Shown here piece after piece: positions 42,317-51,025 of a DNA stretch of 64,000 bases (its first letter is position 1; each line of letters begins with the position of its first letter). The position numbers and the translations under genes were made by a program. The stretch is from positions 61,347-125,346 of the forward strand of contig JAFLVM010000001.1 in NCBI GenBank assembly GCA_022508305.1, read 5' to 3'. This DNA is from Clostridiales bacterium. Its GTDB lineage: Bacteria; Bacillota; Clostridia; Christensenellales; CAG-314. Below the pieces are notes generated by a model. It ran no database searches, was not told the origin of the DNA, and saw only the letters and a program-made list of their open reading frames with translations.

Positions 42317-42994
42317 ATGGAAACGAAAAGTTTACAGCAAATAGAACGCAAGCTTGGTTACGCGTTTTACAACAAAAAACTTTTAGAGCAGGCGTTTACT
42401 CATTCGTCCTACGCCAATCTTCAAAACGTGGCGGACAACGAACGAATGGAGTTTTTTGGCGATGCAATACTGGAGTACCTTTCGTCGGAGTACCTTTTTA
42501 GTCACTTTGAAGGCTCAAGCGAGGGCGAGCTGTCCGCAATGCGCGCAAAGCTTGTGTCTGCCGAAGGGCTTTATCGGGTAGTGGACAAGCTTGAACTTAT
42601 ACAGCACCTACAAATTGCAAACACGGGCGTAAACGGTGAACTGTCTCACAAGACAGCTGCCAATCTATTCGAGGCAATACTGTGCGCAATATATTTGGAC
42701 GGTGGGTTGGACGTCGCTCGCAACTTCCTGCTACGTGTAATGAGCGACAACTTGCAAAATGCTACCGACGCGCTAAAAAAAGATAGCAAAACGATGGTGC
42801 AGGAGTACTGCCAAAAACACAAGTACGCGCTCGAATACAAGCTTGTTGAACGAAGCGGTCCTGACAACAAACCTATGTTTAGATACGCCCTACTGATAGA
42901 CGGCAAATCCGTCAGCGTTGGCGAGGGCTCAAGTATAAAGGCGGCAGAGCAAGACGCTGCCCGCAGAATCGTAGAAGAATGGAGAATTGATTAG
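42317..42994 (+). CDS. rnc: ribonuclease III
   Basis: Double-strand-specific RNase for rRNA and mRNA processing. The 225-residue protein has the catalytic signature ERMEFFGDAILEYL (about 42-55), the second acidic site AANLFEAILCAIYLDGG, and a C-terminal double-stranded-RNA-binding domain (SIKAAEQDAARRIVEE). No clear Shine-Dalgarno sequence precedes the ATG. A 27-codon frame (42261-42344) overlaps its start. The final G overlaps the smc start codon. Confidence 0.96.
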   Translation: METKSLQQIERKLGYAFYNKKLLEQAFTHSSYANLQNVADNERMEFFGDAILEYLSSEYLFSHFEGSSEGELSAMRAKLVSAEGLYRVVDKLELIQHLQIANTGVNGELSHKTAANLFEAILCAIYLDGGLDVARNFLLRVMSDNLQNATDALKKDSKTMVQEYCQKHKYALEYKLVERSGPDNKPMFRYALLIDGKSVSVGEGSSIKAAEQDAARRIVEEWRID

Positions 42995-45900
42995 TGCTTT
43001 ATTTAAAGAAAATTGAAATGTACGGCTTCAAAAGCTTTGCAGACAAAATAGAATTGAAATTCGACCAGCCGATAACGGGCATAGTCGGCCCTAACGGATG
43101 TGGCAAAAGTAACATTTCTGATGCCATTCGTTGGGTATTAGGTGAACAAAGCACCAAAAATTTGCGTGGTAAGTTGATGCAAGACTTGATTTTCAGCGGT
43201 ACGGACTCGCGTAAATCAATGAGCTACTGCGAAGTGTCGCTGTTTTTTGACAATACGACGCGTTTGTTTTCCATACCCATGGACGAGATTATCATCAGCC
43301 GTAAGCTGTATCGCAACAACGAAAGCGAGTACATGCTCAACAGAAACGTCGTTCGTTTAAAGGACATTCATTCATTACTGCGTGGCGTAGGTTTAGGAAA
43401 AGACGGCTACTCAATTGTAGGACAGGGCAGAATGGACGCCATTTTGAATGCGCGCCCGGAGGACAGACGTTCAATCTTCGAAGAGGCGTTGGGTATTTCT
43501 TCCTTCCGTGTTCAAAAGGTGGACACCGAGCGCAAATTAGAAAAGACGCGCACGAATATGACGCAAATCAACATCCTTGTTGAGGAGTTGAAGCGTCGTT
43601 TGCCCGAACTGCGCCGTCAAGCTACTAACGCGCAAAAGTACAATGAAATTTACAGCGAGCTGCGTTTGAATGAAATCAACGCTTACATTTACGGGTACGA
43701 CAACGCAAGTCTTGACAAGGAAAACGGGAAAAAGAAGCTTGCAGGGCTAAAAGAGGAGTACAATCTCAAGGAAAGTCAATACGCCGAAGTGAACGAGAAG
43801 TACGACGAGGTTTTTCACAGACGTAACGGCGTTGACGGCGAAATCTCCGCCTTGCGTGACAGACAGGTTGAGCTTGCTGTGGAAGTGGAAAAGAACGCAG
43901 GCGAAAAGAACCTCATTCAAGAGCGTATAAACAGCTGCAACCGTGACATAGAGTCCAATTTGGAACTAATCAAGACGAGCACCAAGGAAATTGCGGATTT
44001 GGAGCAGGCAAATGAAGATCTTGCCGCCTTGCTTGTGCGCCGCAACGAGGAGCGCGCAGGACTTGAAGAGGAAGTTGCGCAGGTCAATGAGCAATTTGCA
44101 AGTGTTGGCAAACGCGTTGACGAAATTGCCGAAAAGGCGGAAATTCTACGTAGAAAATTAGATGAGGCTGTGCAAGCCCATGCCGATGCCAACAGTAATC
44201 TTGTCGCTTTGCAGACGGAAAAGACAACTTTGAGTGCTCAGCTTGAACAAATTGTTCAAAACGAGACGGAACTGACGAAAAAATTGCAGGATTCCGCGGG
44301 CGAAGAGGGGGATTTGCTTGGCAGATATGACAAACTTCGCAAAGAAAGAGATACTCTCGAAAGTACCCTACGCCACCTAAAACAGCAAATAAAAGAGTTG
44401 GAATTCAAGTCTTTTGAACTTAACAAGGAACTTGCGCGCAAGCAACAGGCGTATTCCGGCGAAAAGGGCGGCATAGACATGCTCAAGGACTTCGCCACTA
44501 ACTACAAGGGTTATCAAGCAAGTATTCAGTATCTAATGCAGGACGCCAAACGCGACAGGGAGCTCGCTTCACACATTAGCGGAGTGGTGGCAAACCTAAT
44601 CAAAGTAGAGCCTCGTTTGCAACTTGCAATAGAAACTGCGCTCGGTGGCAGATTGCAAAATATCGTCACCGAAACGGAAGAGGATGTCAAATACCTTATA
44701 AACTATCTCAAAATCAACGAGTACGGAAAAGCGACCTTCTTACCCGTCAGCTCAATGAAACCTCACGGTATTGAGCGCGCAGAGGTGCTGTCCGAAAAGG
44801 GTGTTTTAGGTATTGCAGCAGATCTTGTTAAATTTGACAAGCACTATTCAAACGTATTTGAGTCGCTTCTGGGCGGCATAGTCGTGGTGGACACCTTTGA
44901 CAATGCCGTCGCTATCAGTCGCAAATATCGCTACGCGCACCGCATGGTTACGCTGACAGGCGAACGCATCTCTAACGACGGTTCACTCGAAGGCGGCAGC
45001 AACCGCAAACAAAACACGTCAAATTTGCTATCTTACGAAACGCAGATTGCCGAACGCGCGGAAAAGTTGGATGCGCTGCTAAAAGAAGTCAAGCAAGCGG
45101 AAGAAGAAAAAGGCAAGGTGGACAATCTTCTCAACGAGACACGCGCAACATGCAATGGCGTCGAAGAGAAGGTTAATCTTTTGAAGGTGGAAATTGCCAC
45201 CGCGAAAGAGCGTATTGAAACGTCAAACACACTCAGTAATTCCGACAAAAAGAGTATTCTCCGCCTGTCCGGTGAAAAGGAAAAAATCGTAACCCGTTTG
45301 GCGCAGATAGAGAGCGCGCTTCACAAGTATGAGACGCGCCTCAAAGACCTTGCCGCACAGGAAAAGCAGCTGCGCGACAAGTCTGAGCATTTGCGCGAAA
45401 CGACACAACTGGAAAACACTGCCAAAGATACCGTGTCGCTAAGTCTTTCGGAAAAGCGTTACCACTTGGCAATGCTGATTTCCAACATTGAGTCTGCCGA
45501 AAAGGAAATTAAGTCCAACAAGGCTCAGATAGAGAGCCTAAAGGACATTATTTCATCACGCGAATCATACGTTACGCAGGTTCGTATGGCAATTGACACA
45601 ATGTACGCCGCGCTGAACGAAAGCGTTACCGACAGCAGTCTTCAAGAGGAAATGACGCAGCTGTTGCAACAAATAATGCAGTCGGACGACCTCAAGGTTC
45701 AGCTTGACGCCGATTTTCAGCGTCTTGCTGACGAGCGTATGCGTTTGTCTAACGAGATAGAACAACTGCGCGGTACGATTGACAAAGAAGAATATATCAT
45801 CAACAAAATTGACGACGATTTGTTGGAACTGCAACAAAGAGTGCAAGAAGAATACGGTATCACCTATTCTGCGGCGATGCAGTACAAGCAGGAAGGCTAC

Positions 45901-46575
45901 GACAAGGAAGCGGGCAAAGAACGTATTTCCGAGCTGAAACAGGCAATAATGAAACTGGGCGCTGTCAACGTGGGCGCAATTCAGGAACTGGAAGTGGAGC
46001 AAGCCCGTTACGACGATCTGCTTGCGCAAGTTGACGACCTCAAGAAGGCAGAGGACGACCTCAAGAACGCTTTACGCGAGTTGACTACGGACATTGAAGC
46101 GCGCTTTGAAGAGGGCATGAACCAAATCAACGATAACTTCAAGCTCATCTTCCGCGAACTGTTCAACGGCGGTAACGCGCGTTTGTACATTGACAAGGAT
46201 CCGAGCAAGGAAGTGTTGGACCAAGGCGTTGAGATTGAGGCGCAACCCCCGGGAAAGAAATTGCAAAACATTTCGCTACTGTCCGGTGGTGAGCGTACCA
46301 TGACTACGGCGGCGATACTGTTCTCGATACTTAAGTTCAACCCCATGCCCTTCTGCGTATTGGACGAAATCGAAGCGGCGTTGGATGACGCAAACGCTGA
46401 AAGAATTGCGAAATACTTGCGTAAATTCTCTACTTCGACACAGTTTGTCGTTATCACCCACAAGAAGCCCACAATGGAAAATGCCGACGTACTGTACGGC
46501 GTAACCATGGAAGAAAAGGGCGTATCGAAGATTGTTTCCGTCAAGCTTACGGAGGCAATCAAGCAGGCAATGTAG
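42994..46575 (+). CDS. smc: chromosome segregation protein SMC
   Basis: Condensin ATPase, 1193 residues. N-terminal Walker A is GPNGCGKSNISDAIRWVLGE (about 31-50), long coiled coils flank a hinge near residues 510-640 (GALGGR region), and the C-terminal signature is SLLSGGERTMTTAA followed by Walker B PFCVLDEIEAALDD. Start is GTG 42994, overlapping the rnc stop, with GGAG 9 nt upstream. It is followed by ftsY after 10 nt, as in Bacillus. Confidence 0.98.
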   Translation: MLYLKKIEMYGFKSFADKIELKFDQPITGIVGPNGCGKSNISDAIRWVLGEQSTKNLRGKLMQDLIFSGTDSRKSMSYCEVSLFFDNTTRLFSIPMDEIIISRKLYRNNESEYMLNRNVVRLKDIHSLLRGVGLGKDGYSIVGQGRMDAILNARPEDRRSIFEEALGISSFRVQKVDTERKLEKTRTNMTQINILVEELKRRLPELRRQATNAQKYNEIYSELRLNEINAYIYGYDNASLDKENGKKKLAGLKEEYNLKESQYAEVNEKYDEVFHRRNGVDGEISALRDRQVELAVEVEKNAGEKNLIQERINSCNRDIESNLELIKTSTKEIADLEQANEDLAALLVRRNEERAGLEEEVAQVNEQFASVGKRVDEIAEKAEILRRKLDEAVQAHADANSNLVALQTEKTTLSAQLEQIVQNETELTKKLQDSAGEEGDLLGRYDKLRKERDTLESTLRHLKQQIKELEFKSFELNKELARKQQAYSGEKGGIDMLKDFATNYKGYQASIQYLMQDAKRDRELASHISGVVANLIKVEPRLQLAIETALGGRLQNIVTETEEDVKYLINYLKINEYGKATFLPVSSMKPHGIERAEVLSEKGVLGIAADLVKFDKHYSNVFESLLGGIVVVDTFDNAVAISRKYRYAHRMVTLTGERISNDGSLEGGSNRKQNTSNLLSYETQIAERAEKLDALLKEVKQAEEEKGKVDNLLNETRATCNGVEEKVNLLKVEIATAKERIETSNTLSNSDKKSILRLSGEKEKIVTRLAQIESALHKYETRLKDLAAQEKQLRDKSEHLRETTQLENTAKDTVSLSLSEKRYHLAMLISNIESAEKEIKSNKAQIESLKDIISSRESYVTQVRMAIDTMYAALNESVTDSSLQEEMTQLLQQIMQSDDLKVQLDADFQRLADERMRLSNEIEQLRGTIDKEEYIINKIDDDLLELQQRVQEEYGITYSAAMQYKQEGYDKEAGKERISELKQAIMKLGAVNVGAIQELEVEQARYDDLLAQVDDLKKAEDDLKNALRELTTDIEARFEEGMNQINDNFKLIFRELFNGGNARLYIDKDPSKEVLDQGVEIEAQPPGKKLQNISLLSGGERTMTTAAILFSILKFNPMPFCVLDEIEAALDDANAERIAKYLRKFSTSTQFVVITHKKPTMENADVLYGVTMEEKGVSKIVSVKLTEAIKQAM

Positions 46576-46585
46576 GAGCGTAACA

Positions 46586-47479
46586 ATGGGATTTTTCCAA
46601 AAAATAATCGACGGATTGAAAAAGACAAAACAGCAAATTGGCTTCAAGCTCAATCAGCTGTTTAAGCGCGGTATATTCGACGACGATTTCTACGATGAAC
46701 TGGAATTTATACTTCTTTCCAGCGACATAGGCGAAGACACAACCGTAGATATTATTGAAGAACTGCGCGAGCGTATGGGCAAGGACAAGGTGTCAAGTCC
46801 AGACAAAGCAAATCAATATTTGCGTGAGGTTCTCCACGACGTTTTGGGGGATGAAAAGTTCAGTTTTTCCACCCCATGTGTAATTTTAGTGGCCGGAGTC
46901 AACGGTGTTGGCAAGACAACTACGATAGGAAAATTGGCAAATATTTTTGTCAAGCAAGGCAAATCCGTCGTTATTGCTGCCGCCGACACTTTCAGAGCTG
47001 CAGCGAGTGAACAGCTGGAAGTGTGGGCTAACCGCGCTAAAGTCCGTATCATTATGCACGAAGAAGGTAGCGACCCCGCGGCGGTAGTTTTCGATGCAAT
47101 TTCTTCCGCCAAGAGTAGAGGAACTGACGTTGTTTTGGTAGATACTGCGGGTAGACTTCACAACAAAAAGAATCTCATGGAAGAGCTTAAGAAAATCAAC
47201 CGCGTAATCGATCGTGAATTTCCCGACGCTGACAGAAAGAATCTTATCGTTCTTGACGCAACGACAGGGCAAAATGCCTTGCAGCAGGTCGAGATATTTG
47301 ATGAGGCAATCGACATCGACGGAATAGTGCTTACAAAATTGGACGGCACGGCAAAGGGCGGCGTTGTGCTTGCAATCAAACACGATATGGACATTCCCGT
47401 GTACTTCGTAGGCGTTGGCGAAGGCATTGACGACCTACTGGAATTCGACGCCGCAAGCTACGTTGAAGGAATTATATAG
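46586..47479 (+). CDS. ftsY: signal recognition particle receptor FtsY
   Basis: SRP-family GTPase that docks ribosome-SRP complexes at the membrane. The 297-residue protein has the N domain (FQKIIDGLKKTKQQIGF), G1 loop GVNGVGKTTTIGKLA (about 105-119), ADTFRAAASEQLEVW, VDTAGR and TKLDGTAKGG. It lacks the long acidic A domain of proteobacteria, as usual for Firmicutes. Start ATG 46586 has TAGGAG upstream. Confidence 0.97.
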   Translation: MGFFQKIIDGLKKTKQQIGFKLNQLFKRGIFDDDFYDELEFILLSSDIGEDTTVDIIEELRERMGKDKVSSPDKANQYLREVLHDVLGDEKFSFSTPCVILVAGVNGVGKTTTIGKLANIFVKQGKSVVIAAADTFRAAASEQLEVWANRAKVRIIMHEEGSDPAAVVFDAISSAKSRGTDVVLVDTAGRLHNKKNLMEELKKINRVIDREFPDADRKNLIVLDATTGQNALQQVEIFDEAIDIDGIVLTKLDGTAKGGVVLAIKHDMDIPVYFVGVGEGIDDLLEFDAASYVEGII

Positions 47480-47494
47480 GGAACAAATCTTTAC

Positions 47495-47526
47495 AATCAA
47501 CCTCGTATGGGGTTGATTTTTTTTTA
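47495..47526 (+). terminator. intrinsic terminator after ftsY
   Basis: AATCAACC / GGTTGATT followed by a run of eight or more T. Confidence 0.92.
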
Positions 47527-47544
47527 ATTTTTTGTTTATTATGC

Positions 47545-47573
47545 TTGACATTGGTAACACTATAAAGTAAAAT
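47545..47573 (+). promoter_or_regulatory. ylxM-ffh promoter
   Basis: TTGACA (47545-47550), 17-nt spacer, TAAAAT (47568-47573). Confidence 0.8.
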
Positions 47574-47578
47574 AGCAG

Positions 47579-47600
47579 TGTAAAGTAAATTTGCTTTACA
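47579..47600. promoter_or_regulatory. near-perfect palindrome in the ylxM leader
   Basis: TGTAAAG-T-AAATTT-G-CTTTACA, 22 nt with one mismatched pair, placed at the RNA start of the ylxM-ffh transcript. It could be a repressor site or a 5' hairpin. Confidence 0.5.
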
Positions 47601-47618
47601 GTTGTGCGAGGTGAGTAT

Positions 47619-47924
47619 ATGGCGCTTGCGAAAATTCAACTTTCCGAATTATTGAACGTGTACGCCGAAATGCTCACCGACAAACAACGCGATGCGCTAT
47701 CCATGTACTGCGATTGCGACTGCTCATTGTCGGAAATTGCAAGCGAAGTTGGAATATCTCGCCAAGGAGTGCGCGATGCGATTGTAAAAGGCGAGGCAAC
47801 ACTCGTAAAGCTTGAAGAAACGTTGCATATAGCCCAACTCAAGAGGCAGTTGTCAGTTGCGGTAGAGCGGCAGGACAAAGATGGCGTATTTCAAGTGGCT
47901 AAGTCATTCGTGACTAAGGAGTAA
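47619..47924 (+). CDS. ylxM: YlxM-like helix-turn-helix protein
   Basis: A 101-residue protein of the UPF0122 family, always next to ffh. The sigma-70 region-4-like helix-turn-helix is in LSEIASEVGISRQGVRDAI. Reports in streptococci describe YlxM as a modulator of SRP GTPase assembly. GAGGTGA precedes ATG 47619. It is 3 nt upstream of ffh, so the two are coupled. Confidence 0.93.
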   Translation: MALAKIQLSELLNVYAEMLTDKQRDALSMYCDCDCSLSEIASEVGISRQGVRDAIVKGEATLVKLEETLHIAQLKRQLSVAVERQDKDGVFQVAKSFVTKE

Positions 47925-47927
47925 ATT

Positions 47928-49238
47928 TTGGCAGCATTTGCAAATTTAACAGATAGAATAAATCACGTTTTTTCCAAGCTTAAAAACCGCGGAGCGTTGA
48001 CGGAGCTTGAAATCAAGCAAGCTATGCGCGAGGTGCGTGTGGCATTGCTTGAGGCCGACGTTAACTTTACCGTTGCCAAGGACTTCATCAACAAGGTAAC
48101 GGAGCTTGCGGTGGGTGAGGAAATACTCAAAAGCCTCACCCCGGGTCAACAGGTAATCAAGATTGTTAACGAACAGCTAATCGAGTTGCTCGGTTCAACG
48201 CAAAGTAAGCTTGGTGTGTCGCCTAAATTGCCTACAATCATCATGATGTGCGGACTTCAGGGCGCGGGCAAGACCACAATGTGCGGAAAGCTTGCAATGT
48301 ATTTGCAAAAGCAGGGCAAGAAAGTTTTGCTTTGTGCAGACGACATCTACAGACCTGCCGCAATCAAACAGTTGGAAATCGTAGCGGGCAAGGCTAAAGC
48401 AGGTTTCTTTGAAATGGGACAGGACAATCCCACGAAAATTGCCCAAAACGCTGTAAAGTACGCTGAAAAGAACGGTTTTGACACCGTTATCATCGACACG
48501 GCAGGACGTCTTCACATAAACGAAGAGTTGATGGACGAGCTGAAGTCTATTAAGAAAGCGGTAAACGTGTACGAAACGCTGTTGGTTGTTGACTCAATGA
48601 CAGGTCAGGACGCTGTAAACGTTGCCAAAACCTTCGACGAGCAGTTGGACGTAACCGGCGTTATCATGACCAAACTTGACGGCGACACCCGCGGCGGCGC
48701 AACGTTGTCCATTAAGGCTGTTACGGGCAAACCTATCAAATTTGCCGGCACTGGCGAAAAAATGGAAGACTTGGAGCCTTTCCACCCCGACAGAATGGCG
48801 AGCCGTATTCTTGGAATGGGCGACGTGTTGACGCTAATTGAAAAGGCGCAAACGGCAATCGACGAAGAGCAAGCGCTCAAGATGGCGAAGAAACTCAAAG
48901 AGGCGAGCTTTGACCTCAACGATTATCTCGATCAGTTTGAGCAGGTTGCAAAGATGGGCGACATTAACGACCTTGTGGGAATGATTCCCGGCGCAAGCAG
49001 AATGAAGCTTGCCGACAAAAAGGTAGACGAGGCGCAACTCAAGCGCAACAAAGCAATCATTCAGTCCATGACCAAAGAAGAGCGCAGTAATCCCAAAATT
49101 CTCAACTATTCGCGTAGAAAACGTATTGCAGCGGGGTGCGGCTTGCAGGTTCAGGACGTTAACAGATTAATCAAGCAATTCGAGCAGACCCGCGACATGA
49201 TGAAGAAAATGGCAAAATCCAAGCGTTTGCCCTTCTAA
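47928..49238 (+). CDS. ffh: signal recognition particle protein Ffh
   Basis: SRP54 homologue binding signal sequences and SRP RNA. The 436-residue protein has the N domain (EIKQAMREVRVALLEADVNF), G1 GLQGAGKTTMCGKLA (about 108-122), VDTAGR-type IIDTAGRLHINEELMDE, TKLDGDTRGG and the C-terminal M domain with NRLIKQFEQTRDMMKKMAKS. Start TTG 47928 has AAGGAG upstream. Confidence 0.98.
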   Translation: MAAFANLTDRINHVFSKLKNRGALTELEIKQAMREVRVALLEADVNFTVAKDFINKVTELAVGEEILKSLTPGQQVIKIVNEQLIELLGSTQSKLGVSPKLPTIIMMCGLQGAGKTTMCGKLAMYLQKQGKKVLLCADDIYRPAAIKQLEIVAGKAKAGFFEMGQDNPTKIAQNAVKYAEKNGFDTVIIDTAGRLHINEELMDELKSIKKAVNVYETLLVVDSMTGQDAVNVAKTFDEQLDVTGVIMTKLDGDTRGGATLSIKAVTGKPIKFAGTGEKMEDLEPFHPDRMASRILGMGDVLTLIEKAQTAIDEEQALKMAKKLKEASFDLNDYLDQFEQVAKMGDINDLVGMIPGASRMKLADKKVDEAQLKRNKAIIQSMTKEERSNPKILNYSRRKRIAAGCGLQVQDVNRLIKQFEQTRDMMKKMAKSKRLPF

Positions 49239-49303
49239 CACAAAAGACAGATAAAACTATCTTTACAATAAAAATTTTACAAAATACATTGGAGGAACAC
49301 AAA

Positions 49304-49561
49304 ATGGCAGTAAAAATGAGATTGACAAGAATGGGTGACAAGAAAAGTCCTTTCTACCGCGTTGTCGTAATCGACTCCCACAAGGCGCGCGACGGACAAT
49401 ACGTAGACCTTATCGGTACGTACGACCCTCTTAAGGACGTTACGAATCTTGACGTTGAAAAGGCTAAGAAATGGATTTCTTGCGGCGTTCAACCTACCGA
49501 AACAGTACGTTCTCTTCTTGTTCGCGAAAACGTCATTGAGCCCAAAAAGGTTCGCAAGTAA
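49304..49561 (+). CDS. rpsP: 30S ribosomal protein S16
   Basis: An 85-residue protein starting MAVKMRLTRMGDKKSPFYRV, the canonical S16 start. GGAGGA lies before ATG 49304; an in-frame upstream ATG (49289) overlaps the ribosome binding site. First of the rpsP-khpA-rimM-trmD set. Confidence 0.98.
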   Translation: MAVKMRLTRMGDKKSPFYRVVVIDSHKARDGQYVDLIGTYDPLKDVTNLDVEKAKKWISCGVQPTETVRSLLVRENVIEPKKVRK

Positions 49562-49577
49562 GTAACTGAGGTTGAAC

Positions 49578-49808
49578 ATGGTAGAGCTTGTAACCTACAT
49601 TGTTGAACAACTTGTTGACGACAAGAGCGCAATTAACGTTACCTCACAAGCTGCTGACGGCGTGGAAACTATTTCAATTCGCGTTGCAGAGGCTGACGTC
49701 GGAAAGGTTATTGGCAAGCAAGGTAAGATTGCCATGTCTATTCGCGCGTTGGCAAAGGCCGTCGGCGCAAAAGAGGGCAAAAGATACAACATTGAGATAG
49801 AAGATTAG
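49578..49808 (+). CDS. khpA: KhpA-like KH-domain RNA-binding protein
   Basis: A 76-residue single KH-domain protein (YlqC/KhpA). The GxxG loop is in VGKVIGKQGKIAMSIRAL. In Gram-positives KhpA pairs with KhpB to bind RNA and affect cell elongation. TGAGGT precedes the ATG 49578. It lies between rpsP and rimM, as usual. Confidence 0.95.
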   Translation: MVELVTYIVEQLVDDKSAINVTSQAADGVETISIRVAEADVGKVIGKQGKIAMSIRALAKAVGAKEGKRYNIEIED

Positions 49809-49822
49809 TCAACAATGATCAT

Positions 49823-49860
49823 TTTGCCACAAGTTTTCTTGTGGCAAATTTAATATTTTT
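49823..49860 (+). terminator. terminator directly before rimM
   Basis: Perfect 11-bp stem TTTGCCACAAG / CTTGTGGCAAA with loop TTTT and a T-rich tail running into the rimM ATG. Confidence 0.85.
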
Positions 49861-50361
49861 ATGAAATTGGAAGTTGGAAAAGTCCTTAAGGCGCAAGGCA
49901 TCAAGGGTGAGATTAAACTCGCCTGTTTTGTAGACGATGCTACAATGCTTAAAGGCGTCAAGCAGCTTTATATCGGTTCAAACACCTACACTGTCGAGAA
50001 ATTTCGTCCCGACGGCGCTTTTTGCTACGTTCAGCTTTGTGGCGTGACGGACAGAAACGCGGCGGAAGCATTACGCAACTGGACTGTGTACGCCGACAAG
50101 GAAAGTGTGACGGTACCGCAGGATAGATACTTTATTTCCGACCTTGTTGGTTGCAACGTTGTACTTGAAGACGGCAACAAAATCGGCGTTGTAACGAACG
50201 TTTTGCAGTACGGCGCGGCGGACGTTTTCGTCTGCTCGGACGGGGAAAAGGAAATTTCTTTCCCGTTTTTGAAGGATTTGGTCGTTGAGGTTAGCATTGA
50301 GCGCAAGACGGTAATGCTCAACGGGAAAAGATTTGGCGAGGTGGCAGTGTATGAAGATTGA
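49861..50361 (+). CDS. rimM: ribosome maturation factor RimM
   Basis: A 166-residue 30S assembly factor binding S19. The N-terminal half (VGKVLKAQGIKGEIKLACF) and the C-terminal PRC-barrel part (YFISDLVGCNVVLED) are recognisable. No Shine-Dalgarno sequence is present; the ATG directly follows a terminator. TTGCCA (49824), 19-nt spacer, TTTAAT (49849) lies 6 nt before the ATG and might give a leaderless message. It overlaps trmD by 11 nt. Confidence 0.94.
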   Translation: MKLEVGKVLKAQGIKGEIKLACFVDDATMLKGVKQLYIGSNTYTVEKFRPDGAFCYVQLCGVTDRNAAEALRNWTVYADKESVTVPQDRYFISDLVGCNVVLEDGNKIGVVTNVLQYGAADVFVCSDGEKEISFPFLKDLVVEVSIERKTVMLNGKRFGEVAVYED

Positions 50362-51025
50362 CGTTTTGACGCTGTTTCCCGAAATGCTGGATTCTTTGAA
50401 CAGTTCCTTGACGGGCAAGGCGCGCGAAAAGGGCTTATATGAGCTAAACTGTCACGATATTCGCGACTACACCCTCGACAAACACAAGAAATGCGATGAC
50501 ACTCCATTCGGCGGTGGCGCAGGCATGGTAATGATGCCGCAGCCTATTCACGATTGCATTCTTGCCGTTGACCCGCATCACACGGCTAAGCGCATTTACA
50601 TGTCGCCAAGGGGTAAGGTACTTACGCAAGCCTTGGTGAAAGAACTTTCGTTGGAAGAACACCTTTTGATACTTTGCGGACACTACGAGGGGGTAGATCA
50701 ACGGGTGTTGGATTTGGACATTGATATGGAACTGTCAATAGGCGATTACGTGTTGTCGGGTGGTGAAATTCCCGCAATGGTGCTTATTGACAGCGTTTTA
50801 AGGTACGTTCCCGACGTTCTCGGCAACAGTCAGTCCACGGTTGACGAATCGTTTTCGCAGCCTTTGCTCGAGTATCCGCAGTACACACGCCCACAGATTT
50901 TTTTAGGCTTGAGCGTACCTGATGTGCTTCTTACAGGTCATCACGCAAACATTGAGAAGTGGCGCAAAGAGCAATCTTTGGAAATTACGCGCAAAAACCG
51001 ACCGGATTTGTTGGAGGAAAAATGA
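50351..51025 (+). CDS. trmD: tRNA (guanine37-N1)-methyltransferase TrmD
   Basis: SPOUT enzyme making m1G37, essential to prevent frameshifting. The 224-residue protein starts MKIDVLTLFPEML, with DDTPFGGGAGMVM, LCGHYEGVDQRVLD and SIGDYVLSGGE, the trefoil-knot SAM site. Start ATG 50351 overlaps rimM. Confidence 0.98.
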   Translation: MKIDVLTLFPEMLDSLNSSLTGKAREKGLYELNCHDIRDYTLDKHKKCDDTPFGGGAGMVMMPQPIHDCILAVDPHHTAKRIYMSPRGKVLTQALVKELSLEEHLLILCGHYEGVDQRVLDLDIDMELSIGDYVLSGGEIPAMVLIDSVLRYVPDVLGNSQSTVDESFSQPLLEYPQYTRPQIFLGLSVPDVLLTGHHANIEKWRKEQSLEITRKNRPDLLEEK

